Positions 8,238-18,435 are shown, numbered from the stretch's first letter. The stretch: 43,188 bases of DNA from Tepidanaerobacteraceae bacterium (GCA_030446005.1 JASUSP010000010.1:1-43188), one strand, 5' to 3'. Notes: a model not told the origin generated them from the letters alone. Numbers and translations: made by a program.

Positions 8238-9262
8238 AATACCACCCCGCCTTCGCCCTTTACGACTTTGCCGATAACCCAGGCTTTAAATCCCGAAGCC
8301 TTGGAAAATTTCAAAGCTTCGTCCGCTTCTTCTTCGGGTATGACGATGGCAAAACCTATCCCCATGTTGAACGTCCGGTACATCTCGTGATCATCCACAT
8401 TTCCCATCTTTTTAAGAACCGAAAACACCGGCGGGATATCCCAGGAGCCCTCGTAAATTCTGAATTCCAGGCCCCGAGGTAAAATTCGGGGCAGGTTTTC
8501 GAAAAACCCGCCGCCCGTTATATGGGCCATTCCGTGAATTTGAAGACTTAACAATTTTTTTACGGCTCCGACATAGATGCAGGTAGGGGTAAGAAGTTCT
8601 TCTCCCAAAGTCTTCCCGAACTCCTCTACATAGCTTTCTACGCTCAATTTCCCTATTTCGAAAAATATTTTCCTCGCCAGGGAATAGCCGTTGCTGTGCA
8701 GTCCCGAGGAAGAAAGTCCGATTACAACATCGCCCTCTCTTATTTTGGAACCATCCACAATCTTATCCTTGTCCACAATCCCTACTGCAAAACCCGCCAG
8801 GTCGTATTCATTTTCACCGTAAAATCCCGGCATTTCGGCGGTTTCACCGCCGACTAAGGCACAGTTTGCCCTTCTGCAGCCTTCGGCCACTCCCTTTACT
8901 ATTTCTTCTATCTTTTCCGGCACAATCCTTCCCGTAGCGATATAGTCCAGGAAAAAAAGCGGTTCGGCGCCGTGAACGGCTATATCATTCACGCACATTG
9001 CTACGCAGTCTATCCCCACCGTATCGTGTTTGTCCATCATGAAAGCTATTTTGAGCTTCGTTCCCACCCCGTCGGCGCCCGACACCAAAACGGGAGCATT
9101 GTAATTTTTCAGATCCAGTTCAAAAAATCCGCCAAACCCGCCTATATCGCCAAGCACTCCTTTACGGTAAGTGGAGCGAACGTGGGATTTTAGGAGCTCC
9201 ACAGCCCTATTCCCTGTATCCACGTCAACGCCGGCATCCCGGTAGGTAATTTTCTCTTTCAC
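8225..9262 (-). CDS. purM: Phosphoribosylformylglycinamidine cyclo-ligase (AIR synthetase)
   Basis: A 345-residue enzyme that closes the imidazole ring to give AIR. It starts ITYRDAGVDVDTGNRAVELLK and has the ATP and substrate motifs SGADGVGTKLKIAFM, VNDIAVHGAEPLFFLDY, VGGETAEMPGFY and HITGGGFFENLPR, all typical of PurM. Length and order are normal. It lies 12 bases after purF and overlaps purN. Confidence 0.97.
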   Translation of the reverse strand: MKEKITYRDAGVDVDTGNRAVELLKSHVRSTYRKGVLGDIGGFGGFFELDLKNYNAPVLVSGADGVGTKLKIAFMMDKHDTVGIDCVAMCVNDIAVHGAEPLFFLDYIATGRIVPEKIEEIVKGVAEGCRRANCALVGGETAEMPGFYGENEYDLAGFAVGIVDKDKIVDGSKIREGDVVIGLSSSGLHSNGYSLARKIFFEIGKLSVESYVEEFGKTLGEELLTPTCIYVGAVKKLLSLQIHGMAHITGGGFFENLPRILPRGLEFRIYEGSWDIPPVFSVLKKMGNVDDHEMYRTFNMGIGFAIVIPEEEADEALKFSKASGFKAWVIGKVVKGEGGVVFCRP

Positions 9263-9274
9263 AAAACATCTCCC

Positions 9275-10681
9275 CTAACATTTCTCGAAAAGATACTTTC
9301 TCCTTTCTCCCTGAACTTTCAAGGGATATTCCCCTGAAAAACAGGCGGTGCAAAACTTTTCACGGTTGCAACCAGTAGATTTTATGAGGCCATCCAGGCT
9401 TAAAAAGCCGAGGCTGTCTGCTCCGATATATTTTCTTATCTCTTCTACATTATGGGTTGCAGCGATCAATTCTTTTTGAGAAGAAGTATCTATTCCAAAA
9501 TAGCAGGAGTGAGTTACAGGAGGTGAGCTAACCCTTACGTGAACTTCCTTTGCACCCGCATCCTTTAACATCTTTATTATCTGGCCGCTGGTCGTACCCC
9601 TTACTATGGAATCATCCACCAAAACCAGGCGTTTTCCTTTTACTTCTGATTTTAAGGCATTGAGCTTAAGCATTACCCCCAAACTCCTCAGCTTTTGGCT
9701 CGGCTGTATAAAAGTCCTTCCTATATAGCGGTTCTTTATGAGTCCGAAGCCGAAGGGTATACCCGACTGAGCCGAATACCCCATGGCTGCCACTGTTCCG
9801 GAATCCGGAACCCCCACCACCAGGTCTGCATCCGCCGGATGTTCCAAAGCCAAAATCCTGCCGCTTTCCCACCTCGCCTTATAGACGTTTATGCCATCTA
9901 TCGTGCTGTCCGGCCTTGCAAAGTAAACGAATTCGAATATACAAAGGGAATTTTTCTCCTGACATTTGTACTTGACGCTTTTTACGCCGTAGCGGTTTAT
10001 GACCACAATCTCGCCGGGTTCTACATCCCTTATGAACTCCGCTCCTATGGTGTCGAAAGCGCAGCTCTCGGAAGCAAGCACATAAGAACCGTTGTACTTT
10101 CCAAGGCATAGGGGCCTAAAGCCATTCGGGTCCCTCACGCCGATTAGGCTGTTTTCTGTCATTATGACCAAAGCGTAAGCTCCTTTTATCCTATCCATAC
10201 ATCCTTTTATCGCTTCATCTATGTCTTTTGATGCTTCCCTCGCGATGAGAAATGCAATTATTTCGCTATCTACCGTTGTTTGAAAAACCGCGCCGCTTTG
10301 CTCTAATTCATACCTCAACTCATAGGCATTAACCAGGTTTCCGTTATGGGCGACGGCAAGATAGCCGTTTTTATATCTCACCACCAGAGGCTGGGCATTG
10401 TTTAAACTATTAGAACCAGTAGTGGAATATCGGACGTGACCTATGCCTATGCGTCCTGAAAGCCTGTCAAGTATTTTTTCAGTAAATACTTCCGACACAA
10501 GGCCGAGGTCTTTATGATAGTCAATGCCGTTTCCTGTGCTTACAGCAATACCGGCACTTTCCTGGCCCCGGTGCTGAAGGGCAAAAAGGCCGTAATACAG
10601 TGTCTTCCCAAGGGCCGGGTCTTCCATGTCCGAATATATCCCGATAACTCCGCAAGCTTCTTTTAATTTTTCTTCCATCAT
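9275..10681 (-). CDS. purF: Amidophosphoribosyltransferase (Fe-S type)
   Basis: The committed step of purine synthesis, making phosphoribosylamine from PRPP and glutamine. The protein would be 468 residues from ATG at 10681 (or 467 from ATG at 10678). The short leader MMEEKLKEA precedes the N-terminal nucleophile Cys of ACGVIGIY, matching the self-cleaved propeptide of Bacillus-type PurF. The PRPP loop is [11 protein letters not shown]. Cysteines in [13 protein letters not shown] near the C-terminus are the [4Fe-4S] ligands of the oxygen-sensitive class. An upstream in-frame ATG at 10714 lies inside purL and would add 11 residues with no benefit. The purL stop overlaps the purF start in ATGATG. 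Confidence 0.96.
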   Translation of the reverse strand: MMEEKLKEACGVIGIYSDMEDPALGKTLYYGLFALQHRGQESAGIAVSTGNGIDYHKDLGLVSEVFTEKILDRLSGRIGIGHVRYSTTGSNSLNNAQPLVVRYKNGYLAVAHNGNLVNAYELRYELEQSGAVFQTTVDSEIIAFLIAREASKDIDEAIKGCMDRIKGAYALVIMTENSLIGVRDPNGFRPLCLGKYNGSYVLASESCAFDTIGAEFIRDVEPGEIVVINRYGVKSVKYKCQEKNSLCIFEFVYFARPDSTIDGINVYKARWESGRILALEHPADADLVVGVPDSGTVAAMGYSAQSGIPFGFGLIKNRYIGRTFIQPSQKLRSLGVMLKLNALKSEVKGKRLVLVDDSIVRGTTSGQIIKMLKDAGAKEVHVRVSSPPVTHSCYFGIDTSSQKELIAATHNVEEIRKYIGADSLGFLSLDGLIKSTGCNREKFCTACFSGEYPLKVQGERRKYLFEKC

Positions 10682-12891
10682 CTCTCTACCTTTCGCTCCA
10701 AAGACTTGCTCCATACTTCGGCCATCTCCTTTAAGGAAAGCTCGATTTTTTTACAGCTGCCTTTTGAATCCTTAATGTTAATCCTAAAATATTCAGGCAC
10801 AACGCGGCCCAGCACCGCAGCCTTAACTCCTTCTTTATCTGCGAGCTCAATTAAAGCCGGAAGGTTTTCTTCTTTCAGACTTACTACTATCCTGGATTGC
10901 CCTTCTCCGAAAAGCAGCGCATCGGCTCTTATGTCAGACATTATTTCACCTTCAAAGCCAATATTTCCGGTAATGCAGGATTCTGCTATCGCTACAGCAA
11001 GTCCACCCTCGGACACGTCGTGAGCCGAACTTAAAATTCCTTTCTCTATTGCCTTCAGGCAGCAAAGCTGAAGCCGCTTTTCACGTTCCAAATCGACCCT
11101 GGGGGGTTTTCCTCCCTGGATATTGAAAATTACCCTCAGATATTCTGAAGCACCTAATTCATCGGTATTTTCCCCTAAAAGAACAACTAAATCGCCGGGA
11201 TTTTTAAACGCTATGGTACAGTGTTTAGTCACATCTTCCAAAAGTCCCATCATTCCTATAACCGGCGTTGGAAATATTACCCTGCTACAGCTTTCATTGT
11301 AAAAGCTCACGTTGCCGCTCACAACAGGAATTTCCAAAATCCTTGCGGCCTGAGAAATTCCTTCTATGCATTTTTCAAACTGGTAATACACTTCGGGATT
11401 TTCAGGGCTGCCGAAATTGAGGCAATCAGTTATTGCAAGGGGCTTCGCCCCCGTCACCACGAGATTTCTTGCCGCTTCGGCCACCGCCTGCTTTCCGCCT
11501 TCATAAGGGTCGAGATAGCAGTAAAGCCCGTTGCAATCGGTAGTGAGCGCTATTCCCTTTTTCGTGCCCTTTATCCTCAAAACTGCCGCATCGGAACCCG
11601 GCGGAACCACGGTATTGGTGCGGACGGTATGGTCGTACTGCTGGTAAACCCATGCTTTGCTCGCTATGTTTAAAGATGCCAAAAGCTGGAGTAGCACTTC
11701 GCTCAAATTTTCCGGAATTTCTATTTTTGAATAATCCAAATCCTGCATATCCATGTAGGCCGGCCTTTTGCCTTCGCGCTTTATCACCGGAGCCCCTTCC
11801 GCCAAAGACTTTGCCGGAACCTCTGCCACTACTTTGCCGTTTTCCAGGACCCTGAGCATCCCGTCGCCGGTTACCTCGCCTATTTTGACGGCGTACAGGT
11901 CCCATTTTTCAAATATCCTCTTTACATCTTCCTCATGACCTTTTTCTACTATAATCAACATGCGCTCCTGGGATTCCGAAAGCATCACCTCGTAAGGAGT
12001 CATCCCTTTCTCGCGCCTGGGAACCAGCGCGACGTCCAGCTCTATCCCGGTGCCCGCCCTTGCAGCGGTTTCGGAACATGCTGATGTAAGGCCGGCAGCC
12101 CCTAGGTCCTGAATTCCCACCACCCATTTTTCCTTTAAAAGCTCCAAACACGCTTCAAGCAGCAGTTTTTCCATGAAGGGGTCTCCCACCTGCACCGAAG
12201 GCCTTTTTGATTCTGATTCTTCGGACAGCTCTTCGGATGCAAAGCTGGCCCCGTGAATTCCGTCCCTTCCAGTTGCAGCTCCCACGAGCATCACGGAATT
12301 TCCTACTCCCTGCGCTTTGCCCCTTACTATATCCTCCTGCCGGATTATTCCGACGCACATGGCGTTGACTAATGGATTGTCCTTGTACGCATCATTAAAA
12401 TAGGTTTCGCCACCCACTGTGGGTATCCCCATGCAGTTTCCGTAATCCGCTATCCCGGAAACCACCCCTCCGAAAAGGTACTTTACTCTGGGGTCATCCA
12501 GTTCCCCGAACCTCAGGGAATCCAAAAGCGCTACCGGCCTTGCCCCCATGGCAAAAATATCGCGGATTATGCCTCCCACGCCGGTAGCCGCCCCTTGATA
12601 GGGCTCAACGGCAGATGGATGGTTATGGCTTTCTATCTTGAGCACCACCGCCAGGTTATCCCCTATATCGACGATACCCGCGTTCTCACCGGGCCCCTGG
12701 AGCACGTGGGGTGCTTTTGTGGGAAATCTCTTCAAAAGCGGTTTTGAATTTTTGTAGCTGCAGTGTTCCGACCACATTACGCTGTACATTCCAAGCTCCA
12801 CATCGTTAGGTTCACGTCCGAGCGTCTGGACTATAAGGTTGTACTCCTCGTCCGTAAGTCCCAGCTTTTTAGCTTCTTCTGCTTTTCCCAA
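10678..12891 (-). CDS. purL: FGAM synthase, large subunit PurL (small form)
   Basis: A 737-residue FGAR amidotransferase synthetase subunit of the three-part PurSQL complex, the short form found in Gram-positives and archaea. Motifs include [14 protein letters not shown] near residue 40, [32 protein letters not shown] and [10 protein letters not shown]. The start is TTG at 12891, with GGGGAGGG 5-6 bases before it. It overlaps purQ by 23 bases. The glutaminase and the PurS subunit are encoded just upstream, consistent with an obligate complex. Confidence 0.97.
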   Translation of the reverse strand: MGKAEEAKKLGLTDEEYNLIVQTLGREPNDVELGMYSVMWSEHCSYKNSKPLLKRFPTKAPHVLQGPGENAGIVDIGDNLAVVLKIESHNHPSAVEPYQGAATGVGGIIRDIFAMGARPVALLDSLRFGELDDPRVKYLFGGVVSGIADYGNCMGIPTVGGETYFNDAYKDNPLVNAMCVGIIRQEDIVRGKAQGVGNSVMLVGAATGRDGIHGASFASEELSEESESKRPSVQVGDPFMEKLLLEACLELLKEKWVVGIQDLGAAGLTSACSETAARAGTGIELDVALVPRREKGMTPYEVMLSESQERMLIIVEKGHEEDVKRIFEKWDLYAVKIGEVTGDGMLRVLENGKVVAEVPAKSLAEGAPVIKREGKRPAYMDMQDLDYSKIEIPENLSEVLLQLLASLNIASKAWVYQQYDHTVRTNTVVPPGSDAAVLRIKGTKKGIALTTDCNGLYCYLDPYEGGKQAVAEAARNLVVTGAKPLAITDCLNFGSPENPEVYYQFEKCIEGISQAARILEIPVVSGNVSFYNESCSRVIFPTPVIGMMGLLEDVTKHCTIAFKNPGDLVVLLGENTDELGASEYLRVIFNIQGGKPPRVDLEREKRLQLCCLKAIEKGILSSAHDVSEGGLAVAIAESCITGNIGFEGEIMSDIRADALLFGEGQSRIVVSLKEENLPALIELADKEGVKAAVLGRVVPEYFRINIKDSKGSCKKIELSLKEMAEVWSKSLERKVER

Positions 12892-13594
12892 TTTTTACCC
12901 TCCCCTCGAGGTATTCTAAAATGGACATAAAAAGCCTCTTTCCATCGGTATTCCCCAAAATCTCTTCAGCGCAGCGCTCCGGATGGGGCATCATCCCGAG
13001 GACATTTCTTTCTTCGTTTAAGATCCCCGCTATGTTCTCCACCGATCCGTTGGGATTGGCTTCGTCTGTAATATTGCCTTTTTCATCCGAATAGTAAAAT
13101 ACGATTCTATCTTCTCTTTTTAACCTCTCTATAGTATCGGCATCGGCGTAATAATTGCCCTCACCGTGGGCTATGGGCATTTTTACCACTTCTCCTGGCA
13201 GGTACATGTTCGTGAAAGGTGAATCGGCTGTACCCACTTTCAGGTATACGTCATGGCAGTGAAATTTGAGGTCTCTGTTTTTCATCATTGCCCCCGGAAG
13301 GAGTCCGGCTTCAAGGAGGATCTGAAATCCGTTACATATGCCGAGGATAAGCTTCCCCTTCTCGGCAGCTTTATAGACGCTGTCCATCGCCGGCGAGAAC
13401 CTCGCGATGGCACCTGCCCTCAAATAATCGCCGTAGGAAAATCCCCCCGGCAGGATGATGAGATCGAAATCCTCGGGAGAAAATTTTTCCTTGTGGAACA
13501 CGTATTCCGCAGGCTGACCGAGGACGTCCTTCCATACATGAAAACAGTCCACATCGCAATTAGATCCGGGAAAAACTATTACGGCACCCCTCAT
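12869..13594 (-). CDS. purQ: FGAM synthase, glutaminase subunit PurQ
   Basis: A 241-residue class I glutamine amidotransferase that feeds ammonia to PurL. It starts [18 protein letters not shown]. The nucleophile Cys is in [18 protein letters not shown], and the His-Glu pair is in [11 protein letters not shown]. The length is close to that of other free-standing PurQ proteins. It overlaps purS by 4 bases (ATGA) and purL by 23, as expected for subunits made in fixed ratio. Confidence 0.97.
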   Translation of the reverse strand: MRGAVIVFPGSNCDVDCFHVWKDVLGQPAEYVFHKEKFSPEDFDLIILPGGFSYGDYLRAGAIARFSPAMDSVYKAAEKGKLILGICNGFQILLEAGLLPGAMMKNRDLKFHCHDVYLKVGTADSPFTNMYLPGEVVKMPIAHGEGNYYADADTIERLKREDRIVFYYSDEKGNITDEANPNGSVENIAGILNEERNVLGMMPHPERCAEEILGNTDGKRLFMSILEYLEGRVKIGKSRRS

Positions 13595-13842
13595 ATACTT
13601 TCCTCCACCACTTCAAAGCTGAAATCTTCAAGAACCGGGTTTGCAAGGAGCTTTTCGCACATCATCTCTACCTTAGCCTTTGCTTCGTCTAAGTTATCGG
13701 CTTTAAGTTTCACCTCTATCAATTTTCCAACCCGAACATCCTCAGCTTCAAAGCCAAGATGGTTCAAAGCGCCCTTTATCGCGGCTCCCTGCGGGTCGAG
13801 CACGCCGTTTTTGAATCTAACCCATATTTTTGCATTGAACAT
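13591..13842 (-). CDS. purS: FGAM synthase, PurS subunit
   Basis: An 83-residue small subunit that bridges PurQ and PurL. The sequence matches the PurS pattern: an N-terminal strand ([24 protein letters not shown]), then [15 protein letters not shown] and the C-terminal [18 protein letters not shown]. It begins 36 bases after purC, the widest gap inside the operon, and its stop overlaps the purQ start. Confidence 0.95.
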   Translation of the reverse strand: MFNAKIWVRFKNGVLDPQGAAIKGALNHLGFEAEDVRVGKLIEVKLKADNLDEAKAKVEMMCEKLLANPVLEDFSFEVVEESI

Positions 13843-13878
13843 TTTAATTCCCCCAAAACATTTTATAATTTTTAAACT

Positions 13879-14583
13879 TTATACTTTAATTCGGGTCAGG
13901 ATTTCTCTATAAGCTTCTTGCACATTTCCAAGGTCCCTTCTGAAGCGGTCTTTATCGAGCTTTTCCATGGTTTTTGCATCCCAGAAGCGGCACGTATCAG
14001 GAGAAATCTCATCAGCAACCAAAATTTCACCTTTAAATCTTCCGAATTCCAGCTTAAAATCCACCAGGATTATATTTTTCTCGATGAGGAACCGGCTCAG
14101 TATCTCGTTTACTTTAAAGGAAGTCTCCTCGATGAAAACTATCTCCTCTTTGGTGGCCAAATCCATTGCCAGTGCATGGTATGCGTTTATCATCGGATCG
14201 CCTAGTTCATCGCTCTTATAGCAAAATTCCAAGACCGGACTTTTTAGTTTCGTTCCCTCCTGAAGTCCAAGCCTTTTTGCCATGCTCCCCGCCGCCAAAT
14301 TCCTCACAATTACTTCGAGCGGCAGTATCTTCACCGCTTTTACCAGCATCTCCCTATCGCTTAGAAATCTTTCGAAATGGGTTTTAACGCCATTTTCTTC
14401 TAAAATCTCAAAGAAAACCGCAGAAATTTTGTTGTTGAGTTCACCTTTGCCCTTTATCGTCCCCCTTTTTTGTCCGTTGAACGCCGTAGCGTCATCTTTG
14501 AATTCCATCACGTAAAAATCCTTATCTTCTGTGCGGTAAATCCTTTTTGCCTTGCCTTCGTAAATCAATTCCAGCTTTTTCAT
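13879..14583 (-). CDS. purC: SAICAR synthetase
   Basis: A 234-residue phosphoribosylaminoimidazole-succinocarboxamide synthase that adds aspartate to CAIR. It starts [15 protein letters not shown] and shows [25 protein letters not shown] and [13 protein letters not shown], all family motifs. The length is standard for the short bacterial form. The start codon shares one base with the purE stop (TAATG), implying coupled translation. Confidence 0.97.
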   Translation of the reverse strand: MKKLELIYEGKAKRIYRTEDKDFYVMEFKDDATAFNGQKRGTIKGKGELNNKISAVFFEILEENGVKTHFERFLSDREMLVKAVKILPLEVIVRNLAAGSMAKRLGLQEGTKLKSPVLEFCYKSDELGDPMINAYHALAMDLATKEEIVFIEETSFKVNEILSRFLIEKNIILVDFKLEFGRFKGEILVADEISPDTCRFWDAKTMEKLDKDRFRRDLGNVQEAYREILTRIKV

Positions 14584-15113
14584 TAATTGTTCACTTCCCT
14601 TTCCTTTAAATATTCCCTATACCCAATATTTTCCATCCTGGCTGCCTTCTCTTCCACTTCTTTTCTCATCCTTTCCTTGTATTCCGCAACCTTTTTCTTA
14701 ATTTCGGGATACTTTATGCCCAGAATCTCTGCAGCCAAAATCCCGGCATTTTTTGCATTGTTTATCGCCACCGTGGCCACCGGTACCCCCGGCGGCATCT
14801 GAACTATCGACAAAAGGGAGTCCATCCCCTGCAGCGACGACGTCTTTACCGGGACGCCTATTACCGGCAAAGGCGTAATCGATGCCACCATTCCCGGAAG
14901 ATGTGCAGCCCCGCCCGCTCCGGCGATTATCACTTCTATGCCCCTTTTGTCGCAGTTTTTGGCATAATCAAACATTCTCTCGGGAGTCCGGTGTGCCGAA
15001 ACTATCGTTAGTTCAAAATCGATGCCGAATTCCTCGAGAATCTTGGCTGCCTCCTGCATTACGGGCAAATCGGAATCGCTCCCCATGATTATGCCTACCA
15101 GCGGTTTTTTCAT
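14583..15113 (-). CDS. purE: N5-CAIR mutase (PurE, class I)
   Basis: A 176-residue N5-carboxyaminoimidazole ribonucleotide mutase. The N-terminus carries [13 protein letters not shown] and [16 protein letters not shown], followed by the [15 protein letters not shown]-type loop. The presence of PurK just upstream supports the two-step class I route. A charged C-terminal tail of about 25 residues extends beyond the usual end. It follows purK by 4 bases and overlaps purC by one base. Confidence 0.96.
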   Translation of the reverse strand: MKKPLVGIIMGSDSDLPVMQEAAKILEEFGIDFELTIVSAHRTPERMFDYAKNCDKRGIEVIIAGAGGAAHLPGMVASITPLPVIGVPVKTSSLQGMDSLLSIVQMPPGVPVATVAINNAKNAGILAAEILGIKYPEIKKKVAEYKERMRKEVEEKAARMENIGYREYLKEREVNN

Positions 15114-15117
15114 ATCA

Positions 15118-16251
15118 TTACCTCGCTTTCACCTTTAATATGTTCTTCGCCTTTTGGGCCTTTTCAATGGCCTTTTCCACATCGTCATCGATTACCGTCA
15201 CATGTCCCATTTTCCTGTAAGGCCGGGTTATCTTTTTGCCGTAAAAGTGAAAGTACAGTCCCTCTATGGAAAGTGCCTCCTCGAATCCCTCTACCAACGG
15301 TATTCCATCATATCCTTCTTCCCCTAAAAGATTCACCATCACGGCAGGAGAAAGCAGTTTGGTGGAGCCTAGCGGCAGACCGCATATGGCCCTTATGTGC
15401 TGTTCGAATTGACTTGTGGCGCAAGCTTCGATGGTGTAGTGGCCGGAATTGTGAGGCCTTGGAGCTACTTCGTTTACCAATATCTTTCCTTTTTTGTCCA
15501 AAAACATTTCCACCCCGAAAACACCCACACCGTCTAAGGCTTGGACAACTTCTTTTGCAATTTCCATTGCTCTTTCTTCCAAATCTTTTTCTATTCTGGC
15601 AGGAGCTATTACCAAATCGCATATATTGGCTTTTTCATCAAAGATCATCTCCACGACCGGATAGCATCTGATTTCCCCTTTGGTGCTCCTTGCCACCATA
15701 ACTGCCAGTTCTTTTTCTATATCGACCAATTCTTCCACATAAGAGTGGGTGTGAAGTGCCTTTGCCATATCTTCTTCAGACCTAATAACGGCCACTCCTC
15801 TTCCATCGTATCCGCCTTTCCTGGCTTTTTGGACGAGCGGAAATCCGAACTTTTTAAATTCCTCGATGGTTACTTGGTCGATTTTCATAAATCTGGCAAC
15901 TGGAATTCCCGCTTTTTTCAGTATCTCCTTTTGAGCCAATTTATCCTGAATGACCTCCAAAATGTAAGGCGAAGGAAGTATGCTGTATCCTTTGTCTTGC
16001 AGCCTTTTAAGCGGTTCCGTCGCTATATGCTCAATATCGTACGTCGCCACATCGCTTTGCTTTACAAGTTCTTCTAGTTTTTCTTCGTCGTAAAAATTTC
16101 CGACTATCTGTATATCCGAAACAGAAGATGCAGGACAACCGGGCGTTGGATCCAATACGCTTACAAAAAAGCCCATTTTCTTGGCCTCTTGCGCCATCAT
16201 CTTCCCCAGCTGCCCGCCGCCTATGATGCAAATTCTAGGAAAGCCCTTCAT
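15118..16251 (-). CDS. purK: N5-CAIR synthetase
   Basis: A 377-residue ATP-grasp enzyme that carboxylates AIR with bicarbonate and ATP. It starts with the dinucleotide-like [15 protein letters not shown] and has [12 protein letters not shown] and the C-terminal [31 protein letters not shown] at 16251 is chosen because AGAGG lies 5 bases upstream; an in-frame start at 16287 would add 12 residues with no ribosome site. It is the first gene of the operon, directly behind the riboswitch terminator. In Bacillus subtilis the order is purE-purK; here purK comes first. Confidence 0.95.
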   Translation of the reverse strand: MKGFPRICIIGGGQLGKMMAQEAKKMGFFVSVLDPTPGCPASSVSDIQIVGNFYDEEKLEELVKQSDVATYDIEHIATEPLKRLQDKGYSILPSPYILEVIQDKLAQKEILKKAGIPVARFMKIDQVTIEEFKKFGFPLVQKARKGGYDGRGVAVIRSEEDMAKALHTHSYVEELVDIEKELAVMVARSTKGEIRCYPVVEMIFDEKANICDLVIAPARIEKDLEERAMEIAKEVVQALDGVGVFGVEMFLDKKGKILVNEVAPRPHNSGHYTIEACATSQFEQHIRAICGLPLGSTKLLSPAVMVNLLGEEGYDGIPLVEGFEEALSIEGLYFHFYGKKITRPYRKMGHVTVIDDDVEKAIEKAQKAKNILKVKAR

Positions 16252-16292
16252 CCCATCCTCTTTCAATGCGGCCGACCTCCAAATCACGATAA

Positions 16293-16327
16293 TAAAAAAA
16301 TAATAAGGTAGAGGAAATCTCTACCTT
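16293..16327 (-). terminator. Riboswitch-controlled intrinsic terminator in the pur leader
   Basis: On the minus strand, AAGGTAGAG (16327-16319) pairs with CTCTACCTT (16313-16305) across a five-base loop and is followed by ATTATTTTTTT. It lies between the purine aptamer and the purK ribosome site, where the expression platform of an OFF riboswitch is expected. Confidence 0.85.
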
Positions 16328-16362
16328 CAAAGCCCAAAGGGTTTTTGGCAATAACCAACTCC

Positions 16363-16434
16363 CCCTTATAGCCAGGGCGGTTTACGGCCGCCCGGTAGAG
16401 ACTTCCAGGCCATATTCCTGGAATTATATAAGGG
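16363..16434 (-). promoter_or_regulatory. Purine riboswitch aptamer (guanine/hypoxanthine class)
   Basis: All parts of the purine aptamer are present on the minus strand. P1 is CCCTTATA with TATAAGGG (8 bp). P2 is TTCCAGG with CCTGGAA around the loop AATATGG. J2/3 reads GTCTCTACC. P3 is GGGCGG with CCGCCC around the loop CCGTAAA. The specificity base just before the 3' strand of P1 is C (TGGC then TATAAGGG), which pairs with guanine or hypoxanthine; adenine riboswitches have U. Ligand binding should favour the downstream terminator and shut off the pur operon when guanine or hypoxanthine is plentiful. Confidence 0.95.
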
Positions 16435-16473
16435 TACCGGAAAAGTATTCAATTTGTTCGCTCGCCTAAATAC

Positions 16474-16502
16474 ATAATACTACATTTTGACTAAATAATC
16501 AA
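16474..16502 (-). promoter_or_regulatory. Sigma-A promoter of the pur operon
   Basis: On the minus strand: -35 TTGATT (16502-16497), 17-base spacer, -10 TATTAT (16479-16474). It would start transcription about 30 bases before the aptamer. It is the best promoter match in this intergenic region. Confidence 0.75.
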
Positions 16503-16506
16503 GTAA

Positions 16507-16519
16507 AATTCCGAACAAT
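16507..16519 (+). promoter_or_regulatory. PurBox (PurR operator) next to the pur promoter
   Basis: AATTCCGAACAAT matches the Bacillus PurBox consensus AWWWCCGAACWWT at every position. It sits 4 bases upstream of the -35 hexamer. Bacillus sites usually have a second, inverted box about 16 bases away; none is seen at that distance. A partial GTTCG match lies at 16456-16460, downstream of the -10. The PurR gene is not in this window. Confidence 0.6.
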
Positions 16520-16547
16520 ACACTTTATTTTTTTGAATATCGTACGT

Positions 16548-17711
16548 TTATATTTGTTTTAAAAACTGATAGATTCTTTCCATTGCCTTTTCAAGGTTAT
16601 CCATAGATGCAGCATAAGAAATTCTTACAAAACCCTGGCCGCTTTCGCCGAAGGCACTCCCGGGCACTACGGCCACCTTCATCTCATAAAGCAGCCTATT
16701 TGCGAATTCTTCGGACGAAAGGCCTGTGTTTTTAATCGAAGGGAAGATGTAAAAGGCCCCTCTTGGCTCAAAGCACTCAAGTCCCATATTCTTTAAGCTG
16801 CTATAGACGAACACCCTCCTTCTGTCGTATTCTTCTCTCATCCTTTTTATATCTTCGTCGCCGTTTCTCAAAGCCTCAACAGCCGCATATTGCGCCATAG
16901 TAGGGGCACAAGTTACGCTGTACTGGTGGACTTTCAGCAATTCTTCCGCCAATCCTTCGGGAGCGGCAAGATAACCCAGTCTCCAACCGGTCATGGAATA
17001 GGCTTTCGAAAAACCGCCTATCGTAACGGTCCTTTCCCGCATCCCCGGAATGGTGGCAAAGCCGGTGTGCTCCACGCCATAAGTGAGTTCAGCATAGATT
17101 TCGTCGGATACGACAATTAAATCGTATTTTTCGGCAACCTTTGCAATGGTCATGAGCTCCTCGCGGCTCATAATGGCTCCAGTTGGATTGTTGGGATAGG
17201 AGAGCATAAGCACTTTAGACCTAGACGTCACGTGCTTTTCCAGAACTTCCGGCGTTAAAGCAAAACCGTCCTTCATATACGTGGGCACGGAAATCGGTCT
17301 TCCTCCGGCAAGGACCACGCAAGGCTTATACGCCACGAAAGCGGGCTCTGGGATGAGCACTTCGTCGCCCGGATTTAACAACGTTCTCATCGCCACATCT
17401 ATAGCTTCACTTGCTCCTATCGTCACGATGATTTCTTTTTCGGGATTGTAAGAGAGGCCGAAACGGCGTTTTAAATAATTGGCTATCTCCGAGCGAAGCT
17501 CCATAATTCCCGAATTGGGTGTATACGAAGTCCTTCCTTCGTCCAATGCTTTCTTAGCCGCCTCCCTTATATGCGGGGGCGTGACAAAGTCCGGCTCTCC
17601 TATGCAGAGCGAAATCGCATCTGGCATCTGATGTACAAGGTTGAAAAAGTATCTTATCGTGGAAAATGTTACTTCTTTTACTCTATCGGCCACGTATTTT
17701 TTGTGTTCCAA
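16548..17711 (-). CDS. PLP-dependent aminotransferase, class I/II (aspartate aminotransferase-like)
   Basis: A 387-residue fold-type I aminotransferase. Visible landmarks are SLCIGEPDFVTPPHI, YTPNSGIMELR, SYPNNPTGAIMS, VSDEIYAELTY and the PLP lysine in GGFSKAYSMTGWRLGYLAAP. The C-terminal FVRISYA carries the substrate carboxylate Arg. The PatA/AspC-like group includes aromatic and aspartate aminotransferases, so the amino-acid substrate is open. TTG at 17711 is chosen because GGAGAGGAG lies about 5 bases upstream; the TTG at 17741 would place that site inside the gene. It is the last gene of the M19-nfo-nth run. No terminator is visible before the pur leader, so read-through is possible. Confidence 0.88.
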   Translation of the reverse strand: MEHKKYVADRVKEVTFSTIRYFFNLVHQMPDAISLCIGEPDFVTPPHIREAAKKALDEGRTSYTPNSGIMELRSEIANYLKRRFGLSYNPEKEIIVTIGASEAIDVAMRTLLNPGDEVLIPEPAFVAYKPCVVLAGGRPISVPTYMKDGFALTPEVLEKHVTSRSKVLMLSYPNNPTGAIMSREELMTIAKVAEKYDLIVVSDEIYAELTYGVEHTGFATIPGMRERTVTIGGFSKAYSMTGWRLGYLAAPEGLAEELLKVHQYSVTCAPTMAQYAAVEALRNGDEDIKRMREEYDRRRVFVYSSLKNMGLECFEPRGAFYIFPSIKNTGLSSEEFANRLLYEMKVAVVPGSAFGESGQGFVRISYAASMDNLEKAMERIYQFLKQI

Positions 17712-17760
17712 GAAAGCTCCTCTCCTTCCTTTTGAATTCAAAAATTATTATGAAAAGGCT

Positions 17761-18417
17761 TTAGCTTTCGCCTCTTTCCGAACAAAAACGGCAAAGATCC
17801 TTTAAAAAACAATTTTCGCAGTTGGGTTTTCTTGCAGTGCATACCCTTCGCCCGTGGTAAATCAGCCAATGATGGGCTTTAATCCAGTAATCTTCGGGAA
17901 TTTTCATGTTGAGATCCTTTTCCACTTTTAACGGGTCGTTCCCATCGGAAAGGCCCAGCCGCCTCGAAACTCTAAACACGTGGGTGTCCACCGCAAAAGC
18001 CGGTTTCCCAAAAGCATTCGCCAGTATCACATTGGCCGTCTTTCTACCCACACCGGGGAGTTTGACTAGCTCTTCGAACTCATCCGGCACCCGTCCACCG
18101 TACTTTTCCAAAATTATCCGCGAAGACCCGATGATATTTCTGCTTTTGTTCTTAAAAAGTCCGCACTCCCTTATCTCATTTTCCAATTCCTCGGGTTTCA
18201 AATTAGCAAAATCCTCGGGCCCTTTATATTTTTCAAAAAGCCTTTGCGTCACCTGGTTTACCCGCTTGTCGGTGCATTGGGCGGAAAGTATGGTTGCCAC
18301 CAATAATTGAAACGGATTTTCATACCGGAGGGCGGTGGTGGCATTCGGGTAATGTTCTTCGAGAAGTTTCAGTATTTTTAAAACCTTCTCTTTTTCATCC
18401 TTGCAGATCCCCTTCAT
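17761..18417 (-). CDS. nth: Endonuclease III (DNA glycosylase/AP lyase)
   Basis: A 218-residue base-excision repair enzyme that removes oxidised pyrimidines and cleaves AP sites. It has LSAQCTDKRVNQVT with the catalytic Lys region, the helix-hairpin-helix LPGVGRKTANVIL, the catalytic Asp in AVDTHVFRVSRRLG, and a C-terminal [4Fe-4S] cluster motif C-x6-C-x2-C-x5-C (CTARKPNCENCFLKDLC). ATG at 18417 has AAGGG 6 bases upstream; the ATG at 18423 has no room for a ribosome site. It follows nfo by 18 bases. Confidence 0.96.
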   Translation of the reverse strand: MKGICKDEKEKVLKILKLLEEHYPNATTALRYENPFQLLVATILSAQCTDKRVNQVTQRLFEKYKGPEDFANLKPEELENEIRECGLFKNKSRNIIGSSRIILEKYGGRVPDEFEELVKLPGVGRKTANVILANAFGKPAFAVDTHVFRVSRRLGLSDGNDPLKVEKDLNMKIPEDYWIKAHHWLIYHGRRVCTARKPNCENCFLKDLCRFCSERGES

Positions 18418-18435
18418 AACCATCCCTTTAAATTT

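Noticed and set aside
15541-16077. Plus-strand reading frame of 178 codons opposite purK
   Set aside because: It is a shadow of purK; composition is Phe/His rich with no domain or ribosome site.
16451-16466. Second PurBox on the minus strand
   Set aside because: Only the GCGAAC core partly fits, and the distance of about 48 bases from the clear box is far from the usual 16-17, so it is not called as a site.
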